Positions 26,236-37,100 of a DNA stretch of 64,000 bases are shown here, one piece after another (within the stretch, counting starts at the first letter, position 1; each line of letters begins with the position of its first letter). The position numbers and the translations under genes were made by a program. The stretch lies in assembly GCF_026626705.1 (NCBI RefSeq), contig NZ_JAPNKC010000001.1, positions 9,504,001-9,568,000 of the forward strand, in the 5' to 3' direction. This DNA is from Pyxidicoccus sp. MSG2. GTDB lineage: Bacteria > Myxococcota > Myxococcia > Myxococcales > Myxococcaceae. Below the pieces are notes generated by a model. It ran no database searches. It was not told the origin of the DNA and saw only the letters and a program-made list of their open reading frames with translations.

Positions 26236-27246
26236 TCAGAACGCCGCGTCGAACACCACGTCCGTCGCCGCGCCCACTCCGACGGCCACCTGGTACGACG
26301 AAACCCGGCGCTCGAAGAAGTTGGTGAGCTCCTGCACGTCCTGCAGGTCCATGAAGTGCAGCGGGTTCTTCGTCCGGAACACCGGCGCAATCCCCAGCAT
26401 CTGCAGCCGCTGGTCCGACACGTACTCCAGGTAGCCGCGCATCTCCTGCACGGACAGGCCCATGACGCCGCCGCTCAGCAGGTCCTGAGCGAACTGCGTC
26501 TCGCACTCCACCGCCTCGCGCATCATCGCCACCACGTCGCGCTCCATCTGCGCGTCGAAGAGGTCCGGCTCCTCCTTGCGCGCCGTCTGGATGCACTCGA
26601 ACGCGAACGCCATGTGCGCGCTCTCGTCGCGGAACACCCAGTTCGTCCCCGCCGCCAGGCCGTTCAGCAGGCCCTTGCTGCGCAGGAAGTACACGTAGGC
26701 GAACGCCGCGAAGAAGAAGAGTCCCTCGATGCAGCCCGCGAAGCAGATGAGGTTGAGCAGGAACTTGCGCCGCTCCTCCTTCGTCCGCAGCTCGTCCAGG
26801 CCGTGGACGCTGTCCATCCACTTCATGCAGAAGCGCGCCTTGCGCTGGATGGAGGGGATGTTGTCGATGGCGGCAAAGGCCTTCGCCCGCTCCGCCGGGT
26901 CCGGCACGTACGTGTCCAGCAGCGTCAGGTAGAACTGGACGTGCAGCGCCTCCTCGTACAGTTGCCGCGACAGGTACATCCGCGCCTCGGGGGCGTTGAT
27001 GTGCTTGTAGAGGTTCAGCACCAGGTTGTTGCCGACGATGCTGTCCCCCGTCGCGAAGAACGCCACCAGCCGGTGGATGAGGTGACGCTCCGCGTCCGTC
27101 ATCTTCGAACGCAGGTCCACCAGGTCCGTGGAGAAGTCCACCTCCTCCACCGTCCAGGTGTTCTTGATGGCGTTCCGGTACATCTCGAAGAACTGCGGGT
27201 ACGCCATCGGGCGCAGCGTCAGGTTCAATCCAGGGTTCAGCAGCAT
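26236..27246 (-). CDS. nrdB: Class Ia ribonucleotide reductase, beta subunit
   Basis: 336 residues. The di-iron carboxylate helices are complete: Asp68 in FFATGDSIVGN, Glu99 and His102 in QLYEEALHVQFYLTLL, and later NLICFAGCIEGLFFFAAFAY plus WVFRDESAHMAF. Tyr106, four residues after His102, is in the place of the radical tyrosine of the E. coli enzyme, so a tyrosyl-radical enzyme is likely, not a Tyr-less Ic form. It pairs with NrdA to reduce ribonucleoside diphosphates. It is 77 bp downstream of nrdA on the same strand. Confidence 0.95.
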   Translation of the reverse strand: MLLNPGLNLTLRPMAYPQFFEMYRNAIKNTWTVEEVDFSTDLVDLRSKMTDAERHLIHRLVAFFATGDSIVGNNLVLNLYKHINAPEARMYLSRQLYEEALHVQFYLTLLDTYVPDPAERAKAFAAIDNIPSIQRKARFCMKWMDSVHGLDELRTKEERRKFLLNLICFAGCIEGLFFFAAFAYVYFLRSKGLLNGLAAGTNWVFRDESAHMAFAFECIQTARKEEPDLFDAQMERDVVAMMREAVECETQFAQDLLSGGVMGLSVQEMRGYLEYVSDQRLQMLGIAPVFRTKNPLHFMDLQDVQELTNFFERRVSSYQVAVGVGAATDVVFDAAF

Positions 27247-27323
27247 TGCTTCGGTGCTCCTTGCGCTGCGCGCGCGGGGTTCTTGCCGGTCCTTCGATAC
27301 GTCCGTGCTTCAGCGTCCCAGGC

Positions 27324-29876
27324 CTACTGGCAGGCCTCGCACGCCTCGGGGTTCTCCAGCGAGCAGGCCAACGCCTCGGCGTCGGTGACCTCCGCCTTGG
27401 CGGCCACCGGGGCAGGGGTCGACGGCATCGTCGTGCCCGTGCCCGCGCCGCTCACCGTGGCCTTCGCAATCCGCGTCGCCGGGCGCGAGCGCAGGTAGTA
27501 CGTGGTCTTCAGCCCCTTCTGCCACGCGTAGAAGTACATCGACGACAGCTTGCCGATGTTCGGCGTCTCCACGAACAGGTTGAGCGACTGGCTCTGGTCG
27601 ATGAAGGCCCCGCGGTCCGCGCCCATGTCGATGAGCGAGCGCATCGGAATCTCCCAGGCCGTGCGGTAGATGGCCCGCAGGTTCTCCGGCAGCTCCGTGA
27701 TGTCCTGCACGCTGCCTTCCGCCATCTTGATGCGGTTGCGGACGTTCTCGTTCCACAGCCCCAGCGACTGGAGGTCGCGCACCAGGTAGCGGTTCACCTG
27801 GAGGAAGTCGCCCGACAGCGTCTCGCGCTTGAACAGGTTGGACACCTGCGGCTCGATGCACTCGTAGCAGCCGACGATGGAGGCAATCGTCGCCGTGGGC
27901 GCAATCGCAATCATCAGCGAGTTGCGCAGGCCGTGCTTCAGGATGCGCTGGCGCAGCGCGTCCCAGCGCGCCGTGTCCTCGGGCACCACGCCCCAGCTGT
28001 CGAACTGGAGCTCGCCCTTCGCCGCCCGCGTCTCCGGGAAGGAGGGGTGCGCGCCGAACTGCTCGGCCAGGTCGCACGAGGTGGACAGCGCCGCGTAGTA
28101 GATCTCCTCCGAAATCTTCTTCGACAGCGCCCGCGCCTCGGGAGCGTCGAACGGCATCCGGAGCTGGAAGAACACGTCCTGCAGGCCCATCAGTCCCAGT
28201 CCCACCGGACGCCAGCGGCGGTTGGAGTCCGAGGCGGAGGGAATGGGGTAGTAGTTGAGGTCGATGACCCGGTCCAACTGCTTCAGCGCGAGCTGGGCGT
28301 TGGCGCGCAGGCGCTCGAAGTCGAACTTCCCGTCCACCACCATCCGGCCCAGGTTCAGCGAGCCCAGGTTGCACACCGCCGTCTCACCCTGGCTCGTCAC
28401 CTCCAGGATTTCGGTGCAGAGGTTGGACAGGTGGATGACGTTGCCATCCTTGCCCGTCTGGTTGCTCTTGCGGTTGCTGATGTCCTTGAAGGTCATCCAG
28501 CCGTTGCCCGTCTGCGCCAGCACCTTCATCATCCGGGCGTACAAATCGCGCGCCTTCACCTTGCGCATGGCCAGGCCCTTGGCCTCGGCCTCGGCGTAGG
28601 CCTTCTCGAAGGCGTCGCCGTACAGGTCCGTCAGGTGCGGGACGGCCTTCGGGTCGAACAGGCTCCAGTCGGCGTCCGCCTCCACGCGCTTCATGAAGAG
28701 GTCCGACACCCAGTTGGCCAGGTTCAGGTTGTGCGTGCGGCGCGCGTCGTCGCCGGTGTTCTCACGCAGCTCGAGGAAGTCCTCGATGTCCGCGTGCCAC
28801 GTCTCCAGATACACGCAGCAGGCGCCCTTGCGCTTGCCACCCTGATTCACGGCGGCGACGGAGGCGTCCAGCGTCTTCAGCCAGGGGACGATGCCGTTGG
28901 AGTGGCCGTTGGTGGAGCGGATGAGCGAGCCGCGCGCGCGCACCCGGTGGTACGCCACGCCGATGCCGCCGGAGAACTTCGACAGCATCGCGATGTCCGA
29001 GTACTTCTTGTAGATGGCGTCCAGCTCGTCCGCGGGCGAGTCCAGCAGGAAGCAGCTGGAGAGCTGCTCGTGGCGCGTGCCCGAGTTGAACAGGGTGGGC
29101 GAGCTGGGCATGTACTCCAGCGAGCTGAACAGCCGGTACAGCTCAATCGCGTCGCGCGCATTGTCGCCGCTGAGCGCGCAGGCCACGCGGAGGAAGAACT
29201 CCTGCGGCGTCTCCAGCACCTCGCGCGTCTGCGGGTTCTTCAGGAGGTAGCGGTCGTAGACGGTGCGCAGGCCGAAGTACTCGAACAGGTCGTTTCGCGA
29301 CGGGTCGATGGCGGCGTTGAGCTTGCGCGCGTTGGCCTGGACGAACTGGAGCAGCCGGTCCGCGATGAGGCCGTGCTTGTGGCCCGCGGCGATGGACTGG
29401 CTGAAGGAGTGGATCTCCTGGTTGCTGACCTCCTTCTGGATGAAGGCGGACAACAGGCGCGCGGAGAGGCGGCCGTACTCGGGCTCCTCGGCGATGAGCG
29501 CCGCGGCCGTCTGGATGGACAGCCCGTCCAGCTCGCGCGTGGTGGCGCCGTCATAGAGGCCGGAGATGGTCTTCGTGGCCACGCGCATGACGTCCACGCG
29601 GGGCAGGCCCATGCAGCAGCGGCCCACCGCGCGGACAATCTTGTTGAGGTCCACCGGCTCCGCGGTGCCGTTGCGCTTCTTCACGCGCATCGTGGTGGAG
29701 CCGAACTCGGCCGGAGGGGCCTCCGTGGGCGCTGGCGCTGGCGTGGCACTCACGGACGGCACCGGGTGTCCATTGGTGGCGGGCGGGACGGCCAGGTTGA
29801 CGGCAGCGGGCTTCACGGGCGTTTCGAAGTTCACGAGCGGCTCACTCCGGACAAAGGCATGGCCTCGGACAGACAC
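27324..29876 (-). CDS. nrdA: Class Ia ribonucleotide reductase, alpha subunit
   Basis: About 850 residues. The N-terminus has a Pro/Ala-rich leader (about 55 residues), then an ATP cone (TMRVKKRNGTAEPVDLNKIV and on), so dATP inhibition is expected. The barrel holds SSCFLLDSPADEL, SNLCTEI, TAVCNLGSLNLGRM (thiyl Cys region) and the tyrosine pair KTTYYLRSRPA that relays the radical to NrdB. The C-terminus CEACQ is the thioredoxin-reducible pair. The start may be GTG 29876 or GTG 29834 (with GGAG upstream). An NrdR-like operator-promoter lies 215-260 bp upstream. Confidence 0.95.
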   Translation of the reverse strand: MSVRGHAFVRSEPLVNFETPVKPAAVNLAVPPATNGHPVPSVSATPAPAPTEAPPAEFGSTTMRVKKRNGTAEPVDLNKIVRAVGRCCMGLPRVDVMRVATKTISGLYDGATTRELDGLSIQTAAALIAEEPEYGRLSARLLSAFIQKEVSNQEIHSFSQSIAAGHKHGLIADRLLQFVQANARKLNAAIDPSRNDLFEYFGLRTVYDRYLLKNPQTREVLETPQEFFLRVACALSGDNARDAIELYRLFSSLEYMPSSPTLFNSGTRHEQLSSCFLLDSPADELDAIYKKYSDIAMLSKFSGGIGVAYHRVRARGSLIRSTNGHSNGIVPWLKTLDASVAAVNQGGKRKGACCVYLETWHADIEDFLELRENTGDDARRTHNLNLANWVSDLFMKRVEADADWSLFDPKAVPHLTDLYGDAFEKAYAEAEAKGLAMRKVKARDLYARMMKVLAQTGNGWMTFKDISNRKSNQTGKDGNVIHLSNLCTEILEVTSQGETAVCNLGSLNLGRMVVDGKFDFERLRANAQLALKQLDRVIDLNYYPIPSASDSNRRWRPVGLGLMGLQDVFFQLRMPFDAPEARALSKKISEEIYYAALSTSCDLAEQFGAHPSFPETRAAKGELQFDSWGVVPEDTARWDALRQRILKHGLRNSLMIAIAPTATIASIVGCYECIEPQVSNLFKRETLSGDFLQVNRYLVRDLQSLGLWNENVRNRIKMAEGSVQDITELPENLRAIYRTAWEIPMRSLIDMGADRGAFIDQSQSLNLFVETPNIGKLSSMYFYAWQKGLKTTYYLRSRPATRIAKATVSGAGTGTTMPSTPAPVAAKAEVTDAEALACSLENPEACEACQ

Positions 29877-30089
29877 GGGTGTCTGCCCCCAGGGAGGTGG
29901 CTCCCGAGGTCATGCTACTGGAAAGATGTTCAGGGGGGACCCGTCCTGGAGGGGGCGGGTCTAGGGTCTGAAGACGACCGGGTGTCGGCGGTGTTTCATG
30001 AGGCAGCAGCTAGCTGTGCGCAAGTAACCCACAACCCCTCCTCTGCCCCACGCCACGGCGACGTCTTTCGGTGGGGCACCGTCGACCGG

Positions 30090-30137
30090 GCACAAGCTAT
30101 GGGGGGGTATCGAAGGTGTCAACGCGAGATCTAGTGC
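30090..30137 (-). promoter_or_regulatory. nrdA promoter overlapped by two NrdR-like boxes
   Basis: On the minus strand TTGACA (30117-30122) and TAGCTT (30094-30099) are separated by 17 bp. Two 16-bp sequences resemble the NrdR box ACACWATATMTWGTGT: ACGCGAGATCTAGTGC at 30122-30137 (12/16) and GCACAAGCTATGGGGG at 30090-30105 (10/16). Their starts are 32 bp apart, matching the spacing of about three helical turns known for paired NrdR boxes, and they cover the -10 and edge of the -35. Repression of nrdAB by NrdR when nucleotides are sufficient is inferred. Confidence 0.55.
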
Positions 30138-30149
30138 TCTCCTGGGCCC

Positions 30150-30169
30150 GATCATTGCAATCTATGATC
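30150..30169. repeat. Inverted repeat upstream of the nrdA promoter
   Basis: GATCAT at 30150-30155 and ATGATC at 30164-30169 flank eight bases, followed by CGATC. It could be an operator or a weak hairpin; it is about 30 bp upstream of the nrdA -35. The 400-bp gap between nrdA and the next gene has no ORF that looks real. Confidence 0.4.
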
Positions 30170-30219
30170 GATCTCCAACACGTTTCGTCACGTTGTCCTG
30201 ACGACACTCCGTGAGACTC

Positions 30220-30247
30220 CCAGGGACGCCTTGTATGGGGTCCCTGG
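30220..30247 (-). terminator. Terminator of the gene at 30.3-31.1 kb
   Basis: CCAGGGAC at 30220-30227 pairs with GTCCCTGG at 30240-30247 around a 12-base loop, 34 bp after the stop. On the minus strand GAGTCTCACGG follows. Confidence 0.6.
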
Positions 30248-30280
30248 AATCCAACCTGGACGGCAGGAATGCGGCCGGAT

Positions 30281-31078
30281 TTACGGATTTCCGCCCGCGT
30301 CCGGAGCCGCCGGGGCCGGCGTCTCGGGAGGCGTCGTCCCGGTGGGTTCAGGTGGGGAAACCGGCGTCTCCGGGGCAGGCTTCGGCGTGGGCTCGGGCGC
30401 GGCCTGGGGACCGCTGAGGGTGTGCACGGCGCGGCGGAGGGCCTCCTCCAGCTCGCGGGCGGGCGGGGTGACGGTGCTGAGCATCTGGTTGGCGCTGCGG
30501 GCGTGGCGGCTCTGGCTCTCGGCGGCCATCTTGAGCTGGCTGAGGGCGTCGCTGACGAGCTTGCGGGCGTCCTCCAGCTTCTGGCGGGCCTGGTAGTACG
30601 CGACGTCCGTCATGAGCTTCTGGAGCGTCAGGCGCTGCTCCTCGGTGATGCCGGAGAGCTTCTCCGCGCGGCGCAGGTAGTAGAGGCCCTGGTCCACGCG
30701 GGCGGGCTCGTCCGAGGCGATGCGCGGGCGGGCCAGCGACTCCAGGAGGGGGAAGAGGGCGCGGTCCAGCTCGTCGCGCTCGGTGAAGCTGCGCAGGGCG
30801 AGCGCGGTGACGTCCTGGCCCTCCACGGGGATGGGGGCGTAGGCGTCCGCCAGCCGCGGGTCCCCGGGGCGGTAGGGGACGGAGCCCATGGGGGCGGTGC
30901 GGCCCTTCATCACCGTGAGCTGACCGTCCGCGAGGGCCAGGGTGAAGGTGCGCGCGTTGAGCTGGGAGAGGAGGAAGACCACCACTCCGCCCAGGCCGAG
31001 GATGAGAGTGAAGACGAGCAGTCGCGTGAAGGTGCGCTTCGCCCGGTAACCGAATCCCTGCTGTCCCGCTGAGTTCAT
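30281..31078 (-). CDS. Hypothetical single-span membrane protein with Pro-rich tail
   Basis: 265 residues: a basic N-terminus with RAKRTFTR, one membrane helix (LLVFTLILGLGGVVVFLLS, about 20-38), a globular/helical region to about 220, and a C-terminal tail with PEPTPKPAPETPVSPPEP-type repeats that probably spans the periplasm. No recognised domain. It is divergent from the giant coiled-coil gene and shares its upstream region, so co-regulation is possible. The helical middle contains EEQRLTLQKLM and ARQKLEDARKLVSDALSQ. Confidence 0.7.
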   Translation of the reverse strand: MNSAGQQGFGYRAKRTFTRLLVFTLILGLGGVVVFLLSQLNARTFTLALADGQLTVMKGRTAPMGSVPYRPGDPRLADAYAPIPVEGQDVTALALRSFTERDELDRALFPLLESLARPRIASDEPARVDQGLYYLRRAEKLSGITEEQRLTLQKLMTDVAYYQARQKLEDARKLVSDALSQLKMAAESQSRHARSANQMLSTVTPPARELEEALRRAVHTLSGPQAAPEPTPKPAPETPVSPPEPTGTTPPETPAPAAPDAGGNP

Positions 31079-31135
31079 GTCGCCTGCTCTCCTGTCGTCC
31101 AGGCGCGAGGCCGATTTCTGGCCCTGGCGCTTAAC

Positions 31136-31163
31136 TTGGGGCTCGGTCGCCCACGGCTATACT
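31136..31163 (+). promoter_or_regulatory. Promoter candidate for the giant coiled-coil gene
   Basis: TTGGGG at 31136-31141 and TATACT at 31158-31163 are 16 bp apart; the -10 matches the consensus in 5 of 6. Transcription would start near 31170, very close to the first ATG at 31183. Confidence 0.4.
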
Positions 31164-31182
31164 CCTACTCCCGAACACACCC

Positions 31183-34100
31183 ATGCATCACACATTCCGC
31201 CGCATGGGGCCCAGTGAACTGCTGCCCCGGTACATCTTCGCGGAGAGCCTCTTCGCCCGTCGCCGGGTGCTGGAAGTCGACGCCGTGGCCTCCACGGGCG
31301 GCGAGAGCGCGCGCTTCCTCGTGGAACGCGGCGCGCGCGCCGTGATTGCGTGCGACGCCGACGTGACGGCGGTGGAGGCGGCGCAGAAGGCCCACGGAGG
31401 CCCCGCGCTGCGCTTCCGCGCCAACGTCTACGACGACTTCGAGGCGGGCAGCTTCGACGTGGTGCTGATCGCCGACCTGGCGCCGTACGTGAAGGCGCCG
31501 GAGCTGCTGGCGGAGCTGGCGCGGCTGGTGACGAAGCATGGCTTCCTCGTGGGCGGCCTGCGCAATGTCGCGGGCCTGTCGCTGCCGCAGTTGCTGGAGC
31601 CGGAGGAGGGCGTGCCGCCCACGTACGGGCTCTTGCTGGACGCGCTCTCCGTCCACTTCCCGCACGTGGAGGTGGCCACGCAGTCGCCGGTGCTGGGCTA
31701 CCAGCTCGCCTTCGAGCGCGGCGAGGGGCTCCAGGTGGACGGCACCCTCGTCAATACCAGCGAGGCGGCCTACTTCCTGGTGGTGGCGGGGCAGGAGCCG
31801 GCGCGGGTGGTGGACCCCACGTGGGTGCAGCTGCCGCCGGAGCCGCTGGCCTTCACCCGCGGGAAGCTGGACGAGGTGGTGGCGCGCGCGAAGTCCTGGG
31901 AGGACCGCAGCGCGCGGCTGAAGGAATCACTGACGAAGCTGCGCGCGGAGCTGACGGACCGCGAGGCGGAGGCCGCGGCGCTGCGGCCGGCGCTGGAGGT
32001 GGCTCGCGACGAGGTGGCGCGGCTCACCGCGCAGTTGGAGCTGGCGCGCGGCACCCGGGAGTCGCAGCGCGAGCGGGATGATTTGTCCGGGAAGCTGCGC
32101 CGCCGCGAGCTGGAGCTCCAGGTGGCGACGGAGCGGATGGCGGACGCGGACCGCCGGCTCGCGGCGCAGCGGCTGGAGGTGGAGGCCGCGCAGCGCGCCC
32201 AGGCGGACGCGGGCGTGCAGGTGCTGGCCGCACAGGAGTCGCTGCGGCTGGAGCGGGCCCGGCGTGAGGAGACCCTCGCTTCGCTGGAGGAGGCCCGGGA
32301 GCGGCTGACCCAGGCCTACTCGCAGGTGCGCGAGCTCCAGGACGAGCTGTCCACGCTGCGCATCGACCGGGAGAAGGACCGGCTGGCGGCGGAGCGCGCC
32401 GTGGAGCAGTCCGAGGACCGGCGCAGGGCGGCGGAGGCCGCGCGCGAGCGGGAGCTGCGAATCGCCGAGCAGTACTCGGCGGCGCTGGCGGCCGTGGAGC
32501 ACCTGAAGGCCGAGTCCGCGCGGGTGGAGGAGCTGTCCCGCGACTCCGGCACGGCGGTGGCGGTGAAGGAGGCCGAGCTGGCGCGCGTGGCGCGTGAGCT
32601 GGCCGACGCGAGGCAGCGGACCGCTTCCGCGGAAGGGGCGCGCAAGGACGCGGAGGAGCGGCTGGAGGCGCTCCAGGCCGAGTCCCGCGGGGTGGAGACG
32701 GAGCTGACCGCTTCGCGCGAGGCGGAGGCCCGGCTTCGCGGCGAGGTGGAGGCGCTCACGCGCGATGAGGCGGCCTCCCGGGCCCTGGCGGCGCGGCTGG
32801 AGGAGTCGCTCCACGAGGCGACGGCACGGCTGGAGGCGCTGGAGGCGGAGCGCTCGCGGACCGAGGCGCGGCTGGGGCAGGCGCTGGAGACCGAGCGCGC
32901 GGGGCTGCGGGAGCGGCTGGAGTCGCTCGAGCAGGCGCTGGAAGGCGCGCGCGACCGGGCGGAGTCGTTGTCCGGAAAGGTCCGCGACGAGGTGGCGGCC
33001 CGGGCGGACAGCGAAGCCCGGCGGCTGGAGCTGGAGGCGGAGCGCGAGGCGCTGGTGCGGCGCGTGGTGGAGCTGGAGGCGGAGTCCTCCGCGCGCGCCC
33101 GGACGCAGCGGCAGGAGTTCGAAGAGGCCCTCCAGACCGCGCGGGCGGAGCTGGAGTCGGCGCACGCGGAGCGGCACGCCTCGGAGGCGCGGGCGTCGCA
33201 GGTGCGCGGCGAGCTGGACGCGGAGCGACAGGCGCGGACCTCTCTGGAAGAGGCGCTGCGGCTGGCCCGTGAGGGGCTGGAGGATGCGGCGCGGCGGCTG
33301 TCCGAGGCCGAGTCCGCCCTGGCGCACACGCGGGAGACGCTCGACGCGGAGGTGCGGCGGCGCACCGAGCTGGAGACGGGGCTGGCCGAGGTCCGGGCCA
33401 CGCTGGAGTCCGAGCGCGAAGGACGTGCTCAGTCCGGCTCCGCGCTGGAGGCGCTGCGCGCGAAGCTGGAGGCGGAGCGCGAGGTGCGGGGCGGGGCGGA
33501 GACGGCGCTGGCGGAGGCCCGCGAAGGATTGGAGGAGGCGCGCCAGGCGCTCGCCCAGGCACGGGACGCGCTGTCCACGGAGCAGGAGCGGCGCGCCCGG
33601 TGGGAAGCGGCGCTCGCGGACGCGCAGGCCCAGCTCCAGGACGAGGCGCAGCGGCGGACCCGGGCGGAGGCGGCCCTCGAAGAGGCGGCGCAGGGGCGTG
33701 CTCGGGCGGAGGCGGCCCTCGAGGAGTCCCAGGCCCGGCTCCAGCTGGAGACCCGGCAGCGCACCCAGGCCGAGGCGGACGCGGCGGAGGTCAGGGCGCG
33801 GCTCACGCAGGACGCCGATGAGGCGCAAGCCCGGCTCACGCAGGAGTCGGAGCAACGCGCTCAGGTCGCGGCGGAAGCGCAGGCCCGGCTCCAGGAGGAG
33901 GCGCGTCAGCGGGCCCTGGCGGAGGCCGCTTCGGCGGAGTCGCAGACGCGGCTCCTGGAAGAAGCGCGTCAGCGGGCCCTGACGGAGGCTGCTTCGGCGG
34001 ACCTCGAGGCGCGTCTCCAGGATGAGGAGGCGAAGCACGCCCGGGCCACGGCGGCGTTGGCGGAGGCGGAGGCCGGACTCGCGGCCGAGGCGCAGCAGCG

Positions 34101-37100
34101 CTCCCGGCTGGAGCTGGCGCTTCAGGACGAGGCTCAGCAGCGGGCTCGGGCGGAAGCGTCGCTGGTGGCGGTCCGCGAGGAGCTCGCCGCTTCGAGCGAG
34201 GCGCGCGAGCGGGTGGAGGCCCGCACCCAGGCGACCCTGACGGAGGCCCGGGACGCCCTGGCCTCCGAGCGCGAGCATCGCGAGCGGGTGGAGGCCGAGC
34301 TCACCGGGATGCGCGAGCGCGCCTTCGGTGCCGACGAGGTCGTCACCCGGCTCCAGGCCGAGGCGCAGTCGGAACGCGAGGGCCGCGTCCGGGCCCAGGC
34401 GGCGCGCGCGGAGGTGCAGGAGGCGCTCGACGTCGAGCGCGAGGAGCGGGCTCGGCTCGATGCGGCGCTGGCTTCGGCTCGCACGGACCTCCAGGGAGAG
34501 CGCGAGGCCCGGACCGGGCTCGACAGCGCCCTCACCCTGGCTCGGACCCAACTGGATGCCGAGCGTGACGAGCGCACCCGCCTCGACGCGGCGCTCGTCT
34601 CCGCTCGCGCGGAGCTGGAGGCCGAGCGACAGGGCCGGAGCGAGGGCGAAGCGGGACTGGCGCAGCTCCGTGCGCGCCTGGAGGCCGAGCAGCTCGCCCG
34701 GGTGGACGCGGAGGCCGCGCTGGCCCGCGTCCAGGCGGCACTGTCCGCCGAGCAGGAAGCCCGCTCGGAGGCAGGCAGCGCGCTGACCCAGGCCCGGTCC
34801 GCGCTGGAGTCGCTGCGCTCCGATGCCGCCGCCCGAGAGCAGGCGCGACAGGAGCGACTGGAGGCCGCCGAGCGCGTCATGGCCGAGCAGCAGCGCGTTC
34901 TCGAAGAGGAACGTGCGGCCGCGAAGGCGCGGGAACAGGAGTCCGAGGCGGCGGTGGCGCGGCTGGAGGCCCGGCTCGCGGAGACCCTGGCCACCCGTGA
35001 AGCGGAGGCCGCGCGCGGCGCGACGCTGGAGCAGTCCCTTGCCGAGGCCGAGGCCGCACGGCGCGCCACGGAAGCCCAGTTGTCCGAGCGCGACTGGTCC
35101 CTCCAGGAGCTTCAGGCGCAGGTGGCCCGGCTGCGCGAGCAGGTCGGGGAGGGCGAGAGCGAGGCCCGTCGCCTCACCGAAGCGGCCACGGCCCACGAGC
35201 AGGCGCTGGCCGAGGCTCGCGAGGCGCTGACGCGTCAGGAAGAGCTGTCGCGCAAGAAGCTGGAGGCGCTGGATGCGGAGGTCGAAGAGGCGCTCATCCG
35301 CGCGGAGCGGCAGCAACGGCAGCTCGAGTCCCTGGGGGCGGAGCGCGCCCGCGAGCAGGAGGAGGCCCAGCTCGCCCTGGAGGCCGCGCGGCAGGAGGTG
35401 GTGTCGCTGCGCGCGGAGCTGGGGCACGTGGTCGCGGCGCGGCAGGAAATCATGCGCCTGGGCGCGGAGCTCCAGCGCGCCATGGCGGCCCTGCACGAGC
35501 GGGGCATGCACATCGCCCGGCTCGACGCGGAGCTGGTGGACGCGCAAGACCGGCTCGCCGGCCAGCGGGAGAACGCCGAGCTGCTCATGGTGCAGCTCGA
35601 GACGGCGCGGCGCTTCGCGGGCAAGGCCACCGCGATGGAGAGCTCGCTGGAGGCCGAGCGCGCCGCCCTGGACGCGCTGAGGGAAGTGGCCCGGGCCGAG
35701 AAGGAGCGGGCCACCGCGCTGGAGGCCCGGCTCGCGGAGGCTCACGAGGGAGCGAGCGCCGCCCGCGCGGACCTGGAGGCCCGACTCGAGGACGTCACCG
35801 CGCGGCGTGCCGCGCTGGACTCCCAGTTGGCGGAGGCCACCGCGACGGTCGACGCCCAGCGCGCCGAGCTGGAGACGCGGCAGGCCGACATCGCCCGGTT
35901 CGAGGCGCGGCAGGCCGAACTGGAAGCGCGGCTGGCGGACCTCTCGTCCTCCGCCGAGGCGCAACGCACCGAGCTGGAGACCCGCCTCACGGAGGCCACC
36001 GCTCGAGCCGAGGCCCAGCGCACCGCGCTGGACGCACGGCTCACGGAAGCCACCGACCGCTTCGAGGCCGAGCGTTCCGAGCTCCAGTCGCGACTCGCCG
36101 ACGTCAGCGAGCGTGCGGAGGCCGACAGGCGTGAGCTGGAGTCGCGGCTCGCGAACCTCACTGCGCAGGCCGAGGCCGACAGGCATGAGCTGGAGTCGCG
36201 GCTCACGAACCTCACCGCGCAGGCCGAGGCCGACAGACGCGAGCTGGAGTCAAAGCTCGCGGACGCCACCACGCGCGCAGAGGCGGAACGTGCCGCACTG
36301 GAGCAGCAGCTCGCCGCCGCCACCGCGCGCTTCGACGCAGACAGGGCCGCCCTGGATACCCGGCGCGCCGAGCTGGAGGCCGCCGCCTCCGAGAGCACCA
36401 CCGCCCTCCAGTCCCTCCAGGAGCGCCTGGGCCGCGCCGAGTCCGAGCGCACCGCCCTGTCCTCCGAGCGCGAGCGCCTCCAGTCGGACCTCACCGTCGC
36501 CCGCGCCGCCCGTGTCCGCCTGGAAGGCCGCATCACCGCCCTGGAGACGACGTCCACCGACGCCGTCCGCATCCTCGACGCCGAGCGCGCCGAGCGCGAG
36601 CGCCTCGCCCAGTCCCTGGAGGAGACCCGCCAGCAACTCCAGAAGCGCGAGGGCAGCTCCGCCGAAAGGCTCAAGACGCTGCTCACCGAGGTCACCGCCC
36701 TCAAGGAGCAGGTGACCACGCTGGGCACGGAGAAGCAGTCCCTCCTCGAGGACCGCGCCGAGCGCGCCCGCCTCGAAACCCGCGTGCGCGAGCAGCAGGA
36801 GCGCCTGTCCGCGCTGGAGGCCGAGCGCAAGGACCTCCTCGCGTCCGTGGAGGAGCTCAAGGCCTCCGCCCAGCCCGAGGCCGTGCTCGAGATGGCCGCG
36901 GAGATGGAACAGCTCCAGACCCTGGTCGAGGAGCTCCAGCAGAAGCTCGCCGCCCAGGAGACGGAGCTGGGCGCGCTGCGGCGGCAGGCGGCCCGCGCTG
37001 GCGCCAACCCCGTCCAGGAAATCTACGAGCGCGCCAACGCCGAGCTGAACGCCGTGAAGAACGAGCTGTCCCGCCGCTCCGCCACGCCCCCCGCGGCGCC

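Noticed and set aside
27246-30134. Plus-strand ORF of 962 residues opposite nrdA
   Set aside because: Antisense shadow; the nrdA product has all catalytic motifs.
31927-36186. Minus-strand ORF of 1419 residues opposite the giant coiled-coil gene
   Set aside because: Leu/Arg-rich mirror of the coiled-coil codons; no signature, and the sense strand has a coherent protein.
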